Shown one piece after another: positions 22,393-30,427 of a DNA stretch of 64,000 bases (position 1 is the stretch's first letter; each line of letters starts with the position of its first letter). Made by a program: the position numbers and the translations under genes. The stretch is from DAOUAE01 sp034433795 (lineage in GTDB: Bacteria > Chloroflexota > UBA6077 > FW602-bin22 > DAOUAE01): NCBI GenBank assembly GCA_034433795.1, contig DAOUAE010000063.1:3816-67815 (forward strand), written 5' to 3'. The notes below the pieces were generated by a model that was not told the DNA's origin, did not search any database, and was given only the letters and a program-made list of their open reading frames with translations.

Positions 22393-23601
22393 ATGGAGAC
22401 GTACTACGCGACCCTGGACGCCGGGCTCCTGTCCCATCTCCCTCGGGAAGAGGGGAAGGTCTTCCCGCGCGGCCGCGTCCTCATCCGCCAGGGGGATCCA
22501 GCCCCCGCGTTCTACATCGTCCTCACCGGTCAGGTCCAGCTCCTCCAGACCCGTCTCGAGGACACGGCGGTCCGGCGGACCGTTCTGGCCACCCTCGGCC
22601 CGGGGGGTGTGTTCGGCGAGCTGGCCGCCTTCACCGGCGAGCCCTCCCCCGTCACCGCCATCGCCGCCGAGGACTGCACGGTCCTGGCGCTGGATCCGGA
22701 GACGGCGGCCGCGCTCTTCCGCACCGCTCCCCAGCTGGCGGTGGCGCTCATCCGGACCCTCTGCCAGCGCCTGCGGGCCCTGAGCGAGCGTCGGCCGGAG
22801 TCCCCGTCGGTGCCGGCCCCGGTGGCCAGCCGGCCGCCGGCCGCCCCCGCCGCGCCGGCGGCCGGCGAACGCCCGCAGCCGGCGGCCTCGCCGTCGTACC
22901 GCACCGACCTCTTCTGGCCGAAGTCGCTCCACTGTCCCCTCTGCCAGACGGCGTTCACCATGCTTCTTCCCCGGCCCAACGCGGTGCGGGTGGAGCGCCG
23001 CGAGAGCGATTTCCACGAGGTGACCCGTGGGGTCAACCCCCTTTACTACCAGATCGCCGTCTGTCCGCAGTGTCTCTACGCCGCCTACCTCGACGACTTC
23101 GCCACCCTGGCCCGCGAGGAGGCCGACGCCCTGCGTCGGAGCGAACCCCAACGCCGGGCCCTGGCCGGCCGGCTCCCCTTCACCGGCGAGCGCGACGTCG
23201 TCCAGGCGACGCGCAGCTTCGAACTGGCCATCCAGTGCTACCAGCAGCGGCAGACCCGGCCGCCCCGCCTGGGCGGGCTCTACCACCGCCTGGCCTGGCT
23301 GGCCCGCGAGCAGGGCGATGTGGTCGCCGAACGCACCTGGCCGGCCCAGGCCCTGGCCCACTACCAACAGGTCTACCTGACGGAGCGTCTCGACGACGAG
23401 ACGACCGAACTGACGCTCCAGTACCTGATCGGCGAACTCCACCTGCGTCTGGGCCAGGTGGCCGAGGCCCGGCGCTGGTTCAGCGACCTCCTGCGCCACC
23501 CCGCTCTGGCCAAGAAGCCCTACCTGGCCACGATGGTCCGCGACCGCTGGGAGGGCCTCCGCGCCGGCGAGATACCGGCGGCCAGCCGCTCAGAGGCCTA
23601 A
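22393..23601 (+). CDS. cNMP-binding-like domain fused to DUF2225
   Basis: A 402-residue fusion. Residues 15-125 form a cyclic-nucleotide-binding-like barrel (VLIRQGDPAPAFYIVLTGQV, then GVFGELAAFTGEPSPVTAIA). The phosphate-binding cassette lacks the usual Arg, Ser/Pro taking its place near residue 85, so it may not bind cAMP or cGMP. A Pro/Ala linker (135-168) leads to a DUF2225 domain with two cysteine pairs (C181/C184 and C224/C227) and tetratricopeptide-like helices (about 245-385). DUF2225 is an uncharacterised zinc-binding family. There is no DNA-binding HTH. Its end overlaps the convergent HD gene by 12 bases. Confidence 0.8.
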   Translation: METYYATLDAGLLSHLPREEGKVFPRGRVLIRQGDPAPAFYIVLTGQVQLLQTRLEDTAVRRTVLATLGPGGVFGELAAFTGEPSPVTAIAAEDCTVLALDPETAAALFRTAPQLAVALIRTLCQRLRALSERRPESPSVPAPVASRPPAAPAAPAAGERPQPAASPSYRTDLFWPKSLHCPLCQTAFTMLLPRPNAVRVERRESDFHEVTRGVNPLYYQIAVCPQCLYAAYLDDFATLAREEADALRRSEPQRRALAGRLPFTGERDVVQATRSFELAIQCYQQRQTRPPRLGGLYHRLAWLAREQGDVVAERTWPAQALAHYQQVYLTERLDDETTELTLQYLIGELHLRLGQVAEARRWFSDLLRHPALAKKPYLATMVRDRWEGLRAGEIPAASRSEA

Positions 23602-24141
23602 CTGGTCGCTGATACCCTGGAGGGCCCGCAGGCCGATGGCGATGAACTCCGGCAGGGGGATGCCCAGGTTGGTCTCGCAGGTCAGGATCTCAGCCCGGTT
23701 GGCGCTGCGGGCGAACGACTTCTCCTTGAACTTGCGCAGCACGAAGTCCACAGTCAGCGCCCCCAGCCGGCGCTCGGGGTGGACCAGCGCGGCGGCGACG
23801 ATCAGCCCGGCCAGGTTGTCGCAGGCGTAGATGGCCTGGCCGATCCGCCGATCGAGCGGCGCCCGCTCGGCGTGGGCCAGAATGCCGTAGATGACCGTCT
23901 CGCTGGCCCCCCGCTCGCGGGCGATCGCGCAGACGAGCAGCGGGTGGCGCGAGAGGTCTTTCTGGGTGGCCTCGTAGTCGGCGTCGTGGAGCAGGCCCAC
24001 CAGCCCCCACTCCTCGGGGTCCTCGCCGAAGTGCTCGGCCAGGGCCCGCATAAAGGCCTCGACCGCCAGGCAGTGCTTGCGGATGTTGGGGCTGACCTGG
24101 AGGTCGTCGAGAATACGCAGCGCCTCGTCACGGGTCAGCAC
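23590..24141 (-). CDS. HD domain phosphohydrolase
   Basis: A 183-residue HD/HDIG protein. The first metal ligand is in IRKHCLAVEAFMRALAEHFG, the HD pair in LVGLLHDADYEATQK, and further ligands are in LVCAIARERG...ILAHAE. Relatives are phosphohydrolases of nucleotides or uncharacterised HD hydrolases. I chose the GTG at 24141 because GGGAGA lies 8 bases before it and the family starts near this point; an ATG at 24165 is also in frame. It is the third gene of a short operon with two tiny coiled-coil genes. Confidence 0.85.
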   Translation of the reverse strand: MLTRDEALRILDDLQVSPNIRKHCLAVEAFMRALAEHFGEDPEEWGLVGLLHDADYEATQKDLSRHPLLVCAIARERGASETVIYGILAHAERAPLDRRIGQAIYACDNLAGLIVAAALVHPERRLGALTVDFVLRKFKEKSFARSANRAEILTCETNLGIPLPEFIAIGLRALQGISDQLGL

Positions 24142-24189
24142 GGCGTCGTCTCCCAGGGGCCACATGCATCGGGGAGGTCCGCCGGCCGT

Positions 24190-24417
24190 TCAGCGCTGCA
24201 GCGCCTGCCACTGACGGTAGAGGCGCACGAACTCCTGCCCGGCCTCCTCGAAGCGCTGGCGCAGCTCCGCCAGCGCCGCCTCCGGGTCGGGCGGGCGCAC
24301 CAGCCCCTTCTCGATATGGAAGATGCGCTGGCGCAGACGGTTCAGTTCCTGGTCCAGCCGGTGGAGCGCCTTCTCGATCTCGGCGAGCGCCGCACTCTCC
24401 GGAGGCACCTCAGCCAT
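24190..24417 (-). CDS. Small coiled-coil protein
   Basis: A 75-residue, entirely helical protein with heptad-like spacing (AEIEKALHRLDQELNRLRQR, then LRQRFEEAGQEFVRLYRQWQ). The middle (GLVRPPDPEA) breaks the helices into a hairpin, as in small scaffold or nuclease-subunit proteins such as XseB, but no family is certain. It overlaps the next gene upstream by 8 bases and precedes the HD gene by 48 bases. Function is unknown. Confidence 0.7.
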   Translation of the reverse strand: MAEVPPESAALAEIEKALHRLDQELNRLRQRIFHIEKGLVRPPDPEAALAELRQRFEEAGQEFVRLYRQWQALQR

Positions 24418-24619
24418 GGGCGTCCGTCAGTCCTTCCGGCGAACACTCCCGGCGAATGATAGCACGCAGCGCGTCCTGGATCAAAGCCTGCTGGACGTCG
24501 GTCAACACGATCCCGCGTTCCTGCTCGTACTGGGCCACGACCTCGGCGAACCGCAGCAGGGCCAGGGTCGCCGCGCGGGGGGTGATGCGGGTGAAGCGGT
24601 CGTCGGCAGATCCGCCCAT
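24410..24619 (-). CDS. Small helical protein
   Basis: A 69-residue protein starting at an internal ATG (24619) with GGGAGG before it; a longer reading of 82 residues exists. Two helices are evident (ATLALLRFAEVVAQYEQERG, then LTDVQQALIQDALRAIIRRE). The family is unknown. It is the first gene of a three-gene operon with the coiled-coil protein and the HD hydrolase; conserved small partners of HD proteins are plausible. Confidence 0.65.
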   Translation of the reverse strand: MGGSADDRFTRITPRAATLALLRFAEVVAQYEQERGIVLTDVQQALIQDALRAIIRRECSPEGLTDAHG

Positions 24620-24680
24620 GGGCCTCCCTCGGTGAAGATCCACCGGCCACCGCTGCAAGCCGGATGCCAGCCGTTCACCC

Positions 24681-24709
24681 TTGACAACACCCGCCGGCTG
24701 GTGTACCTA
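24681..24709 (+). promoter_or_regulatory. Promoter region of the enoyl-CoA hydratase gene
   Basis: A perfect TTGACA (24681-24686), with no good -10 at exactly 17 bp. The best -10 candidates are TGTACC (24702) and TACCTA (24704), 41-47 bases before the ATG. The stretch GGTGTACC also occurs at the 5223 promoter. Confidence 0.45.
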
Positions 24710-24727
24710 TGGCCAGGGGATGGATCC

Positions 24728-25513
24728 ATGGAGACCGAGCTCCTCGTCGAGCGGACCGAGGCCACCGCCCTGGTCATCTTCAACCGGCCGGAGCGCCGCA
24801 ACGCCATGACCGTGGCGATGTGGCGCCGGCTGCCCTCTCTCCTGGCCGACCTGGTGGCCGACCCGACCGTCCGGGTGATTGTCTTCCGCGGGGCCGGCAC
24901 GGTGGCCTTCGGCGCCGGGGCCGACATCACCGAGTTCCAGGAGCACCGGGCGACCGCCGCCCAGGCCCGCCAGTACAACCACCTGGTCGGGCAGGCCATC
25001 GAGGCCATCGCCACCTGCCCCAAGCCGACCCTGGCGATGATCTACGGGTACTGCATCGGCGGGGCCTGCGAGCTGGCCATCGCCTGCGACCTGCGGCTGG
25101 CGGCGACGACCGCCGAGTTCGCCATCCCGGCCGCCCGCCTGGGCATCTCGATCAGCCTGGCCGACCTGCGCCGGCTGGTGGCCCTGGTCGGCCCGGCCGG
25201 AGCCAAGGAGATCCTGCTGACCGGCCGGCGGATCCCGGCCGAGCGCGCCCTGGCCATGGGGCTCGTCAACGCCGTCTACCCGCCCGCGGAACTGGAGGCG
25301 GCCACGCTCGCCCTGGCCCGGGAGATCGCCGAGAACGCCCCCCTGGCCCTGCGCTGGGCCAAGGAGGCCATCAACCTCCTGCTCACCGATCCCGCGTTCT
25401 CCTCGCTGCCCGACCCCGAAGGCTACGTGGCCAGCCTCTTCGACACCGCCGACTACCAGGAGGGGGTGCGCGCCTTCCTGGAGAAGCGCCGACCGCGCTT
25501 TACGGGACGATAG
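24728..25513 (+). CDS. Enoyl-CoA hydratase/isomerase family protein
   Basis: A 261-residue crotonase. The oxyanion-hole motif AFGAGADITEFQEH and the GYCIGGACELAIACDLRLAA motif are present, so one of the two catalytic glutamates is kept (Glu in GGACELA). The second is replaced (PAARLGIS where hydratases have PExxLG), so classical hydratase activity is uncertain and another acyl-CoA reaction is possible. It starts at ATG 24728. The CoA-transferase gene follows after two bases, so they form an operon for acyl-CoA metabolism, possibly a carnitine-like or aromatic acid route. Confidence 0.88.
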   Translation: METELLVERTEATALVIFNRPERRNAMTVAMWRRLPSLLADLVADPTVRVIVFRGAGTVAFGAGADITEFQEHRATAAQARQYNHLVGQAIEAIATCPKPTLAMIYGYCIGGACELAIACDLRLAATTAEFAIPAARLGISISLADLRRLVALVGPAGAKEILLTGRRIPAERALAMGLVNAVYPPAELEAATLALAREIAENAPLALRWAKEAINLLLTDPAFSSLPDPEGYVASLFDTADYQEGVRAFLEKRRPRFTGR

Positions 25514-25515
25514 CC

Positions 25516-26718
25516 ATGGCCGCCGAGACCAGCGCCGCCGGCCCGCTGGCCGGCCTCCGGGTCCTGGAACTGGCCAACTTCATGGCCGGACCGTTCTGCG
25601 GTCTGATCCTGGCCGATCTCGGAGCCGACGTGATCAAGGTCGAGCCGCCCGGCACCGGCGACCTCACCCGCCAGACTCCTCCGTTCCAGAACGGCGAGAG
25701 CGCCGGCTTTCTGGCCCTCAACCGCAACAAGCGCAGTCTGACCCTGAACCTCAAGCACCCGACCGGCCGCGACCTCTTCCTGCGGCTGGTCGAGACGGCC
25801 GATGTGCTCATCGAGAACTTCCGCCCCGGGACGATGGCCGACCTCGGTCTGGACTACCCCACCCTGGCCGCCCGCAACCCGCGCCTGGTCTACTGCGCCA
25901 TCTCCGGCTTCGGCCAGACCGGCCCGGAGCGCGACCGTCCCGGCCTCGACCTCATCGTCCAGGCGATGAGCGGGCTGATGAGCCTGACCGGGGAGCCCGA
26001 CCGGCCGCCGGTCAAGATCGGGGTGCCCCTCGCCGACCTCACCACCGCCCTCTTCGCCGCCAACGGCATCCAGGCGGCCCTCCGGGCCCGCGACCGGCTG
26101 GGGGTCGGCCAGTATCTCGACCTCAGCCTCTTCGAATCCGCCCTGGCGCTGGCCGTCTGGGAGACCAGCAGCTACTTCGCCACCGGCCAGGTGCCCCACC
26201 GGCTGGGCACCGCCCACCGCAACGGCGCCCCCTACCAGGCCTTCCCCACCGCCGACGGGTTCATCACCATCGGCGCCCCCAGTCAGCGCCTGTTCGAGCG
26301 TCTCTGCGCCGCCCTCGACCTGCCCGATCTCCTGACCGACCCCCGCTTCGCCACGCCGGCCGACCGCAAGGCCAACGAGCAGCCGCTGGCCGAGATCATC
26401 AGCGCCCGCACGCGCCGGGAGCCGAGCGCCGTTCTCCTCGACCGGCTCCAGCGGGCCGGCGTCCCGGCCGGGCCGATCTGGACCATCGCCGAGGCGCTGG
26501 CCAGCCCCCAGGTCGAGGCCCGGGGGCTGATCTGGGAGACCGAGCATCCCAGCGCCGGCCCGGTGCGCCTGGTCGGCTCGCCGCTCCACCTCTCGCAGAC
26601 GCCGGCGACGCTCCGGCGTCCGGCGCCCCGCCTGGGCGAGCACACCGCCGAGGTGCTGGGCACCCTGGGCCTCGGCCCTCAGGAGGTCGAACGGCTGCGG
26701 ACCGAGGGCGTGGTGTAG
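25516..26718 (+). CDS. CaiB/BaiF (class III) CoA-transferase
   Basis: A 400-residue class III CoA-transferase. LRVLELANFMAGPFCGLILA, then GADVIKVEPPGTGD, then ENFRPGTMADLGLDY and YCAISGFGQTGPERDRPGLD (with the catalytic-region Asp) are diagnostic. It moves CoA between carboxylic acids through an aspartyl anhydride. The ATG follows the hydratase stop by two bases. Its end overlaps the convergent aminotransferase by 40 bases, the longest tail overlap in the window. The substrate is unknown. Confidence 0.93.
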   Translation: MAAETSAAGPLAGLRVLELANFMAGPFCGLILADLGADVIKVEPPGTGDLTRQTPPFQNGESAGFLALNRNKRSLTLNLKHPTGRDLFLRLVETADVLIENFRPGTMADLGLDYPTLAARNPRLVYCAISGFGQTGPERDRPGLDLIVQAMSGLMSLTGEPDRPPVKIGVPLADLTTALFAANGIQAALRARDRLGVGQYLDLSLFESALALAVWETSSYFATGQVPHRLGTAHRNGAPYQAFPTADGFITIGAPSQRLFERLCAALDLPDLLTDPRFATPADRKANEQPLAEIISARTRREPSAVLLDRLQRAGVPAGPIWTIAEALASPQVEARGLIWETEHPSAGPVRLVGSPLHLSQTPATLRRPAPRLGEHTAEVLGTLGLGPQEVERLRTEGVV

Positions 26719-27938
26719 ACCGGCTCGCCCAGCGCTCGCCGGAGCGCCCGCCCGAACCGCCGAACGCCCTCGACCAGCCGCTCGGGCGTCTCGTAACTGA
26801 AGGCGAAGCGGACGAACTCCCACCCCCGCCCGTCCGGGAAGCAGAGCGGTCCGGGCAGATAGGCCACTCCCTCGGCCCGGGCCAGCCGGAGGAGCGTCTG
26901 CCCATCCACCGAGGGGGGCAGACGCAGCCAGACGAAGAACCCCCCGGCCGGGCGCGACCAGGTGGCACGGTCCCCGACCTCCGTCGCCAGCGCCCCGAGC
27001 AGGGCGTCGCGCTTCTGGCGGTAGACGGCGATGAGGTCCTCGAGATGGGTCTCCAGATGGCGCTCAAGGTAGGCGGCGGCGATGTGGCTGGCGAACGGGC
27101 TGGTCCCGCCATCGAGTTTGAGGAGGCGGAAGGCGCGCAGCAGGGGCGGCGCGGCGGTGATCCAGCCCAGACGGACCCCGGCGGCCAGGATCTTCGAGAG
27201 GGTGTTGACCCGGACCACCAGGCCGGACCGGTCGAGGGCGTAGAGGGGCGGCAGGGGCTCCCCCTCGAAGCGCAGTTCGTAGTAGGCGTCGTCCTCCAGG
27301 ATCAGCACCTGGTAGCGGGCGGCCAGATCGAGCAGTTCCTGCCGCCGCGCCAGGGAGAGGGTGGCCCCGGTCGGGTTTTGAAAGGTCGGGATGGTGTAGA
27401 GGAGCTTGACCCGCCGGCCGGCCCGCGCCAGCCGCGCCAGGGTCTCGGCCAGCGCGGCCGTCACCAGTCCCTCCTCGTCCACCGGCACGGTCACGATCTC
27501 CGGACCGAAGGCCTGGATGGTGCGCAGGCTGCCGGCGAAGGTCGGCCCTTCGACGATGACCACGTCGCCCGGCTCGACCACCGCCTGACAGACGAGGGCG
27601 ATGGCCTGGCTGGCGCCGGCGGTGATGAGGATGTTCTCGGGGCCGGCCTCCACCCCGTGCCGCCGGGCCAGGAGACGCTGCACGATCGCGACCAGGCCCG
27701 GATACCCGCCGACAGGCCCGTAGTTCAGGGCCTCGGCGCCCGCCGGCCCCAGGAGCACCGTCCGGGCCGCCTCGACCAGATCGGCCCGGGGGAGGGAACC
27801 CGGGTCGGGCATTCCGCCGACCAGGTAGATGGGCGGCGGACCATCGTCGCCGGCGCTCCACCAGGGGCGCGGGTCCTCACGCCAGAGGGCGAGGGCAGGG
27901 CGGGTCAGCCAGCGCTCGACAGGCAGGGTCTCTTTCAC
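26679..27938 (-). CDS. PLP-dependent class I/II aminotransferase
   Basis: A 419-residue fold-type I aminotransferase of the MocR/2-aminoadipate-like branch without the HTH. It has ILITAGASQAIALVCQAVVE, TIPTFQNPTGATLS (N188), ILEDDAYYELRF (Asp near 216) and the Schiff-base lysine in NTLSKILAAGVRLGW (K249). It transfers amino groups between amino and keto acids; the substrate could be an aromatic or branched amino acid or 2-aminoadipate. The start is ATG, with GAAAGGAGC upstream and a TGCTATAAT promoter at 27979-27971. Confidence 0.92.
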   Translation of the reverse strand: MKETLPVERWLTRPALALWREDPRPWWSAGDDGPPPIYLVGGMPDPGSLPRADLVEAARTVLLGPAGAEALNYGPVGGYPGLVAIVQRLLARRHGVEAGPENILITAGASQAIALVCQAVVEPGDVVIVEGPTFAGSLRTIQAFGPEIVTVPVDEEGLVTAALAETLARLARAGRRVKLLYTIPTFQNPTGATLSLARRQELLDLAARYQVLILEDDAYYELRFEGEPLPPLYALDRSGLVVRVNTLSKILAAGVRLGWITAAPPLLRAFRLLKLDGGTSPFASHIAAAYLERHLETHLEDLIAVYRQKRDALLGALATEVGDRATWSRPAGGFFVWLRLPPSVDGQTLLRLARAEGVAYLPGPLCFPDGRGWEFVRFAFSYETPERLVEGVRRFGRALRRALGEPVYTTPSVRSRSTS

Positions 27939-27970
27939 CGACCGCTCCTTTCGCGGGTGCTGCTGGCGGG

Positions 27971-27979
27971 ATTATAGCA
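27971..27979 (-). promoter_or_regulatory. Extended -10 promoter of the aminotransferase gene
   Basis: TGCTATAAT on the minus strand (27979-27971): a perfect TATAAT with the TGn extension, about 33 bases before the start. No strong -35 is needed with such a box. Confidence 0.75.
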
Positions 27980-27989
27980 CAGGCGGCCT

Positions 27990-28808
27990 CTACCGCTCGG
28001 TCAGGAAGCGCTGGATCGCCTGGGCGATCCCCTGGGCCGCGCGATCCGGCCGGTCGACGATGATCGCGCGGTCGGTGGCGCTGGTCAGAAAGCCGGTCTC
28101 GATCAGGGCCATAGGGGTGCTGGGGTCCACCAGCGTGTAGCCGTAGTAGTAGCGCGTGCCGGGCGTTCCGCGGTAGACGTAGGGGATCCCGGTGGCCCGG
28201 GCGTACTCCTCGTTCAGGAGAGCCACCAGCCGGGCCTCGGCGGCGGCCTGGGCCGAGCGGGCCGGCCGGTCGGCGAAAAAGCCCCGGCGGTCGGGAGGCC
28301 CCCCGTCGGCGTGGATGCTGACCACCACCGCCGCCCGGTAGCCCTGGGGAATGAGGGTCGGCAGGATCTCAACCCGAAAGCCGGCCGCCTCCAGGCGCTG
28401 GGCGGCCAGCCGGGCGATGGTCAGATTCACCTCGTCCTCGGTCTTGCCGCCGCCCTGGCTGCCGGTGTGGGTGTTGAAGGGGTAGGGCGCCTCCCACCGT
28501 CGCCAGTGACCGGCCTGCAGACCGACCGTCAGGCGCCGGGCCGGCGTCGGTGTCGGCGGCGGCGCGGCGAGGCCCCCGCGACTGGTCAGCGCCCCCCCGC
28601 TCGCTCCGACCGACGGGGAGACGGGCGGAGGCGAGGGAGCGGTCGAGCCGCCCAGGCGCTCCTCGATCTGCGCCGGGTCCAGCGCCCAGGCCGGCAGGCG
28701 GGGCCAGAGGGGGCTCTCGGCGGCGCGCGAGGCGGCCGGCCCCACGAGGAGCAGCGCCCCGACGACCAGACCGAAGACCAGCAGAGGCAGGGTGTGGGAA
28801 CGGCGCAT
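27990..28808 (-). CDS. Secreted N-acetylmuramoyl-L-alanine amidase
   Basis: A 272-residue secreted protein. The internal ATG at 28808 gives a proper signal peptide (RRSHTLPLLVFGLVVGALLL, cleavage near SRA-AES). A Pro/Thr/Gly-rich linker (65-100) leads to an Amidase_3 domain (about 95-272) whose zinc ligands are the His of LQAGHWRRW, the Glu of KTEDEVNL and the His of SIHADGG; the catalytic Glu is in ALIETGF. It cleaves the bond between muramic acid and the stem peptide and may act in cell separation or wall turnover. A TTGCTT-17-TATGGT promoter lies on the same strand. Confidence 0.9.
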   Translation of the reverse strand: MRRSHTLPLLVFGLVVGALLLVGPAASRAAESPLWPRLPAWALDPAQIEERLGGSTAPSPPPVSPSVGASGGALTSRGGLAAPPPTPTPARRLTVGLQAGHWRRWEAPYPFNTHTGSQGGGKTEDEVNLTIARLAAQRLEAAGFRVEILPTLIPQGYRAAVVVSIHADGGPPDRRGFFADRPARSAQAAAEARLVALLNEEYARATGIPYVYRGTPGTRYYYGYTLVDPSTPMALIETGFLTSATDRAIIVDRPDRAAQGIAQAIQRFLTER

Positions 28809-28888
28809 CGTGTCTCTCCCGGGTGGGTGGTGGTGGAACTGAGGCCGTGGCTCCCGCGGACGCACGGGCCGGTCGCCAGGCGGCATCC

Positions 28889-28917
28889 ACCATAGCCGGC
28901 CGGGGCGACAAAAGCAA
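28889..28917 (-). promoter_or_regulatory. Amidase promoter
   Basis: TTGCTT (28917-28912), a 17-bp spacer and TATGGT (28894-28889) on the minus strand, about 80 bases before the amidase ATG. The 320-base gap 28809-29129 also holds the hsp20 -10 (TGCTATACT, 29065-29073) and a 6-bp hairpin (29083-29102); I see no gene in it. Confidence 0.6.
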
Positions 28918-29064
28918 TAGCCCAATCGGGTGATCGGTCGTCAGGCCGGTAGGCGCCCGCTCGGTCTCCTCAGCGCGCTCCGCGCGGCCAGGGGCGCAGC
29001 CGGCGCTGAGCGGGGGTGATGGCTGGGGGAGAGGCGATGCGGCGAGCGGTGGAGCCGCGCCAGT

Positions 29065-29073
29065 TGCTATACT
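29065..29073 (+). promoter_or_regulatory. Extended -10 promoter of the hsp20 gene
   Basis: TGCTATACT ending at 29073, an extended -10 about 57 bases before the ATG. No CIRCE-type operator (TTAGCACTC inverted repeat) is visible. Confidence 0.6.
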
Positions 29074-29129
29074 TGTGCTGAGGCCGGCCCGTGGTGGCCG
29101 GCAGAGAACGCGCGTCGGGAGGAACAACG

Positions 29130-29567
29130 ATGATCAACGCGCCGTGGTCCTCGGCCACAGACGCGCTCTCGCTCCGGGAGGCGGTCAACCGTCTGCTCGA
29201 ACAGGCCGTCGTCCGACCGAGCCTGCCCCCGCCGCGACTGATCGCCGATGTCTACGAGACGCCCGATGGCACCGCCTTCGTCATCGAGATGCCGGTGCCC
29301 GGGCTGAGCCGCGACGAGATCAAGATCACCGCGACCAGCGACAGTCTGACCGTGGAGGTCACCCCGCAGGCGCCGGCCGAGGAGGCGGGCCGCACCTACA
29401 TGGTGCGCGAACTGCAACGGGTGCCGATGGCGCGGGTCTTCACCTTCACCACCGATATCGACCTCGATAAGATCGAGGCGAAGGTCGAGCGGGGGATGCT
29501 GGTCGTCCGCGTCCCGAAGGCGGTGGCCGCCCGCTCCCGCGTTATCCCGATCCAGTCCGGCGACTAG
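29130..29567 (+). CDS. Hsp20/alpha-crystallin small heat-shock protein
   Basis: A 145-residue small heat-shock protein. The crystallin domain (about 35-130) has the pattern IADVYETPDGTAFVIEMPVP-GL, then ITATSDSLTVEVT, then the A-x-x-x-n-GVL-like motif as VERGMLVVRVPKA, and the C-terminal RVIPIQ motif (I-x-I-like). It holds unfolding proteins for refolding by ATP-dependent chaperones. The start is ATG after GGGAGGA. Its stop shares CTAG with the convergent prmC. Confidence 0.92.
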   Translation: MINAPWSSATDALSLREAVNRLLEQAVVRPSLPPPRLIADVYETPDGTAFVIEMPVPGLSRDEIKITATSDSLTVEVTPQAPAEEAGRTYMVRELQRVPMARVFTFTTDIDLDKIEAKVERGMLVVRVPKAVAARSRVIPIQSGD

Positions 29568-30427
29568 GCCGGCGGCCCGGGCACACGGACGCAGAGCAGG
29601 CGGTCGTGGCCGGCCCAGTCGGACCGGACGCTGATCGCGGCCTCCGGGAAGGTCCGCCGGGCCAGCCCGGCCGCCGCCTCGCCCTGACCGGCGCCGATCT
29701 CGCAGAGCACCGCTCCCCCGGGCCGGACCCGCCCCGGCAGGGTGGCGAAGAAGCGGCGGTAGACGTCCAGCCCATCGGGCCCCCCATCCAGGGCCAGCCG
29801 GGGCTCGTAGACCGCCACCTCCGGCGCCAGGGTCGGCAGGTCCCCGCTGGGCACGTAGGGCAGGTTGGCCAGCACCAGATCGAAGGGCCCGGCTAGAGCC
29901 GTCAGCAGGTCGCTGGCCACCGGGAAAACCCGGTCCTGGACCCGGTGGCGGACGATGTTCAGCCGGGCCACCGCCAGCGCCGCCGGGCTCACATCCACCG
30001 CCAGCACCCGGGCCCGGGGGCAGTGGACGGCGAAGGCGACGGCGATGGCGCCGCAGCCGGTGCCCACGTCGACCGCCCAGAACGGCTGATCCGGCCAGCG
30101 GTCGGCCGCCAGCCGGAGGGCCTCCTCGACCAGAAGTTCGGTCTCCGGCCGCGGGATCAGCACCCGGCGGTCCACCCGGAAGGCCAGGCCGTAGAACTCG
30201 CGCTCGCCGACCAGGTAGGCCAGCGGCTCGCCGGCCAGCCGGCGGGCCACCGTTCCCCAGAAGTAGCTCTCCTCCGCGGGGGTGAGCACCCGCTCCGGGC
30301 GGGCGAAGAGGGCGGCCCGCGAGACTCCCAGGGTGTGGGCCAGGAGGACCTCGGCGGTCAGGCGCGGGCTGTCGACGGTCGCCAGCTGCGCGGTGGCGCG
30401 GTCGAGGGCTTCCCGGACGGTGGTCAC
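29564..30427 (-). CDS. prmC: Release factor glutamine methyltransferase
   Basis: A 287-residue PrmC/HemK. The N-terminal helical domain is followed by a Rossmann methyltransferase with AVDVGTGCGAIAVAFA (SAM site), LAVDVSPAALAVAR and the target-Gln-binding motif NLPYV, a natural variant of NPPY. It methylates the GGQ glutamine of release factors. It overlaps the prfA end by 4 bases, the usual prfA-prmC pairing. Confidence 0.94.
   Translation of the reverse strand: MTTVREALDRATAQLATVDSPRLTAEVLLAHTLGVSRAALFARPERVLTPAEESYFWGTVARRLAGEPLAYLVGEREFYGLAFRVDRRVLIPRPETELLVEEALRLAADRWPDQPFWAVDVGTGCGAIAVAFAVHCPRARVLAVDVSPAALAVARLNIVRHRVQDRVFPVASDLLTALAGPFDLVLANLPYVPSGDLPTLAPEVAVYEPRLALDGGPDGLDVYRRFFATLPGRVRPGGAVLCEIGAGQGEAAAGLARRTFPEAAISVRSDWAGHDRLLCVRVPGPPA

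Noticed and set aside
20650..23499. Another long minus-strand frame of over 900 codons
   Set aside because: It lies opposite the Sua5 and cNMP-DUF2225 genes and over the EF-G-like gene in another frame; the sequence is GC-biased shadow.
29083..29102. RNA thermometer in the hsp20 leader
   Set aside because: The 6-bp hairpin does not cover the ribosome site at 29117-29123.
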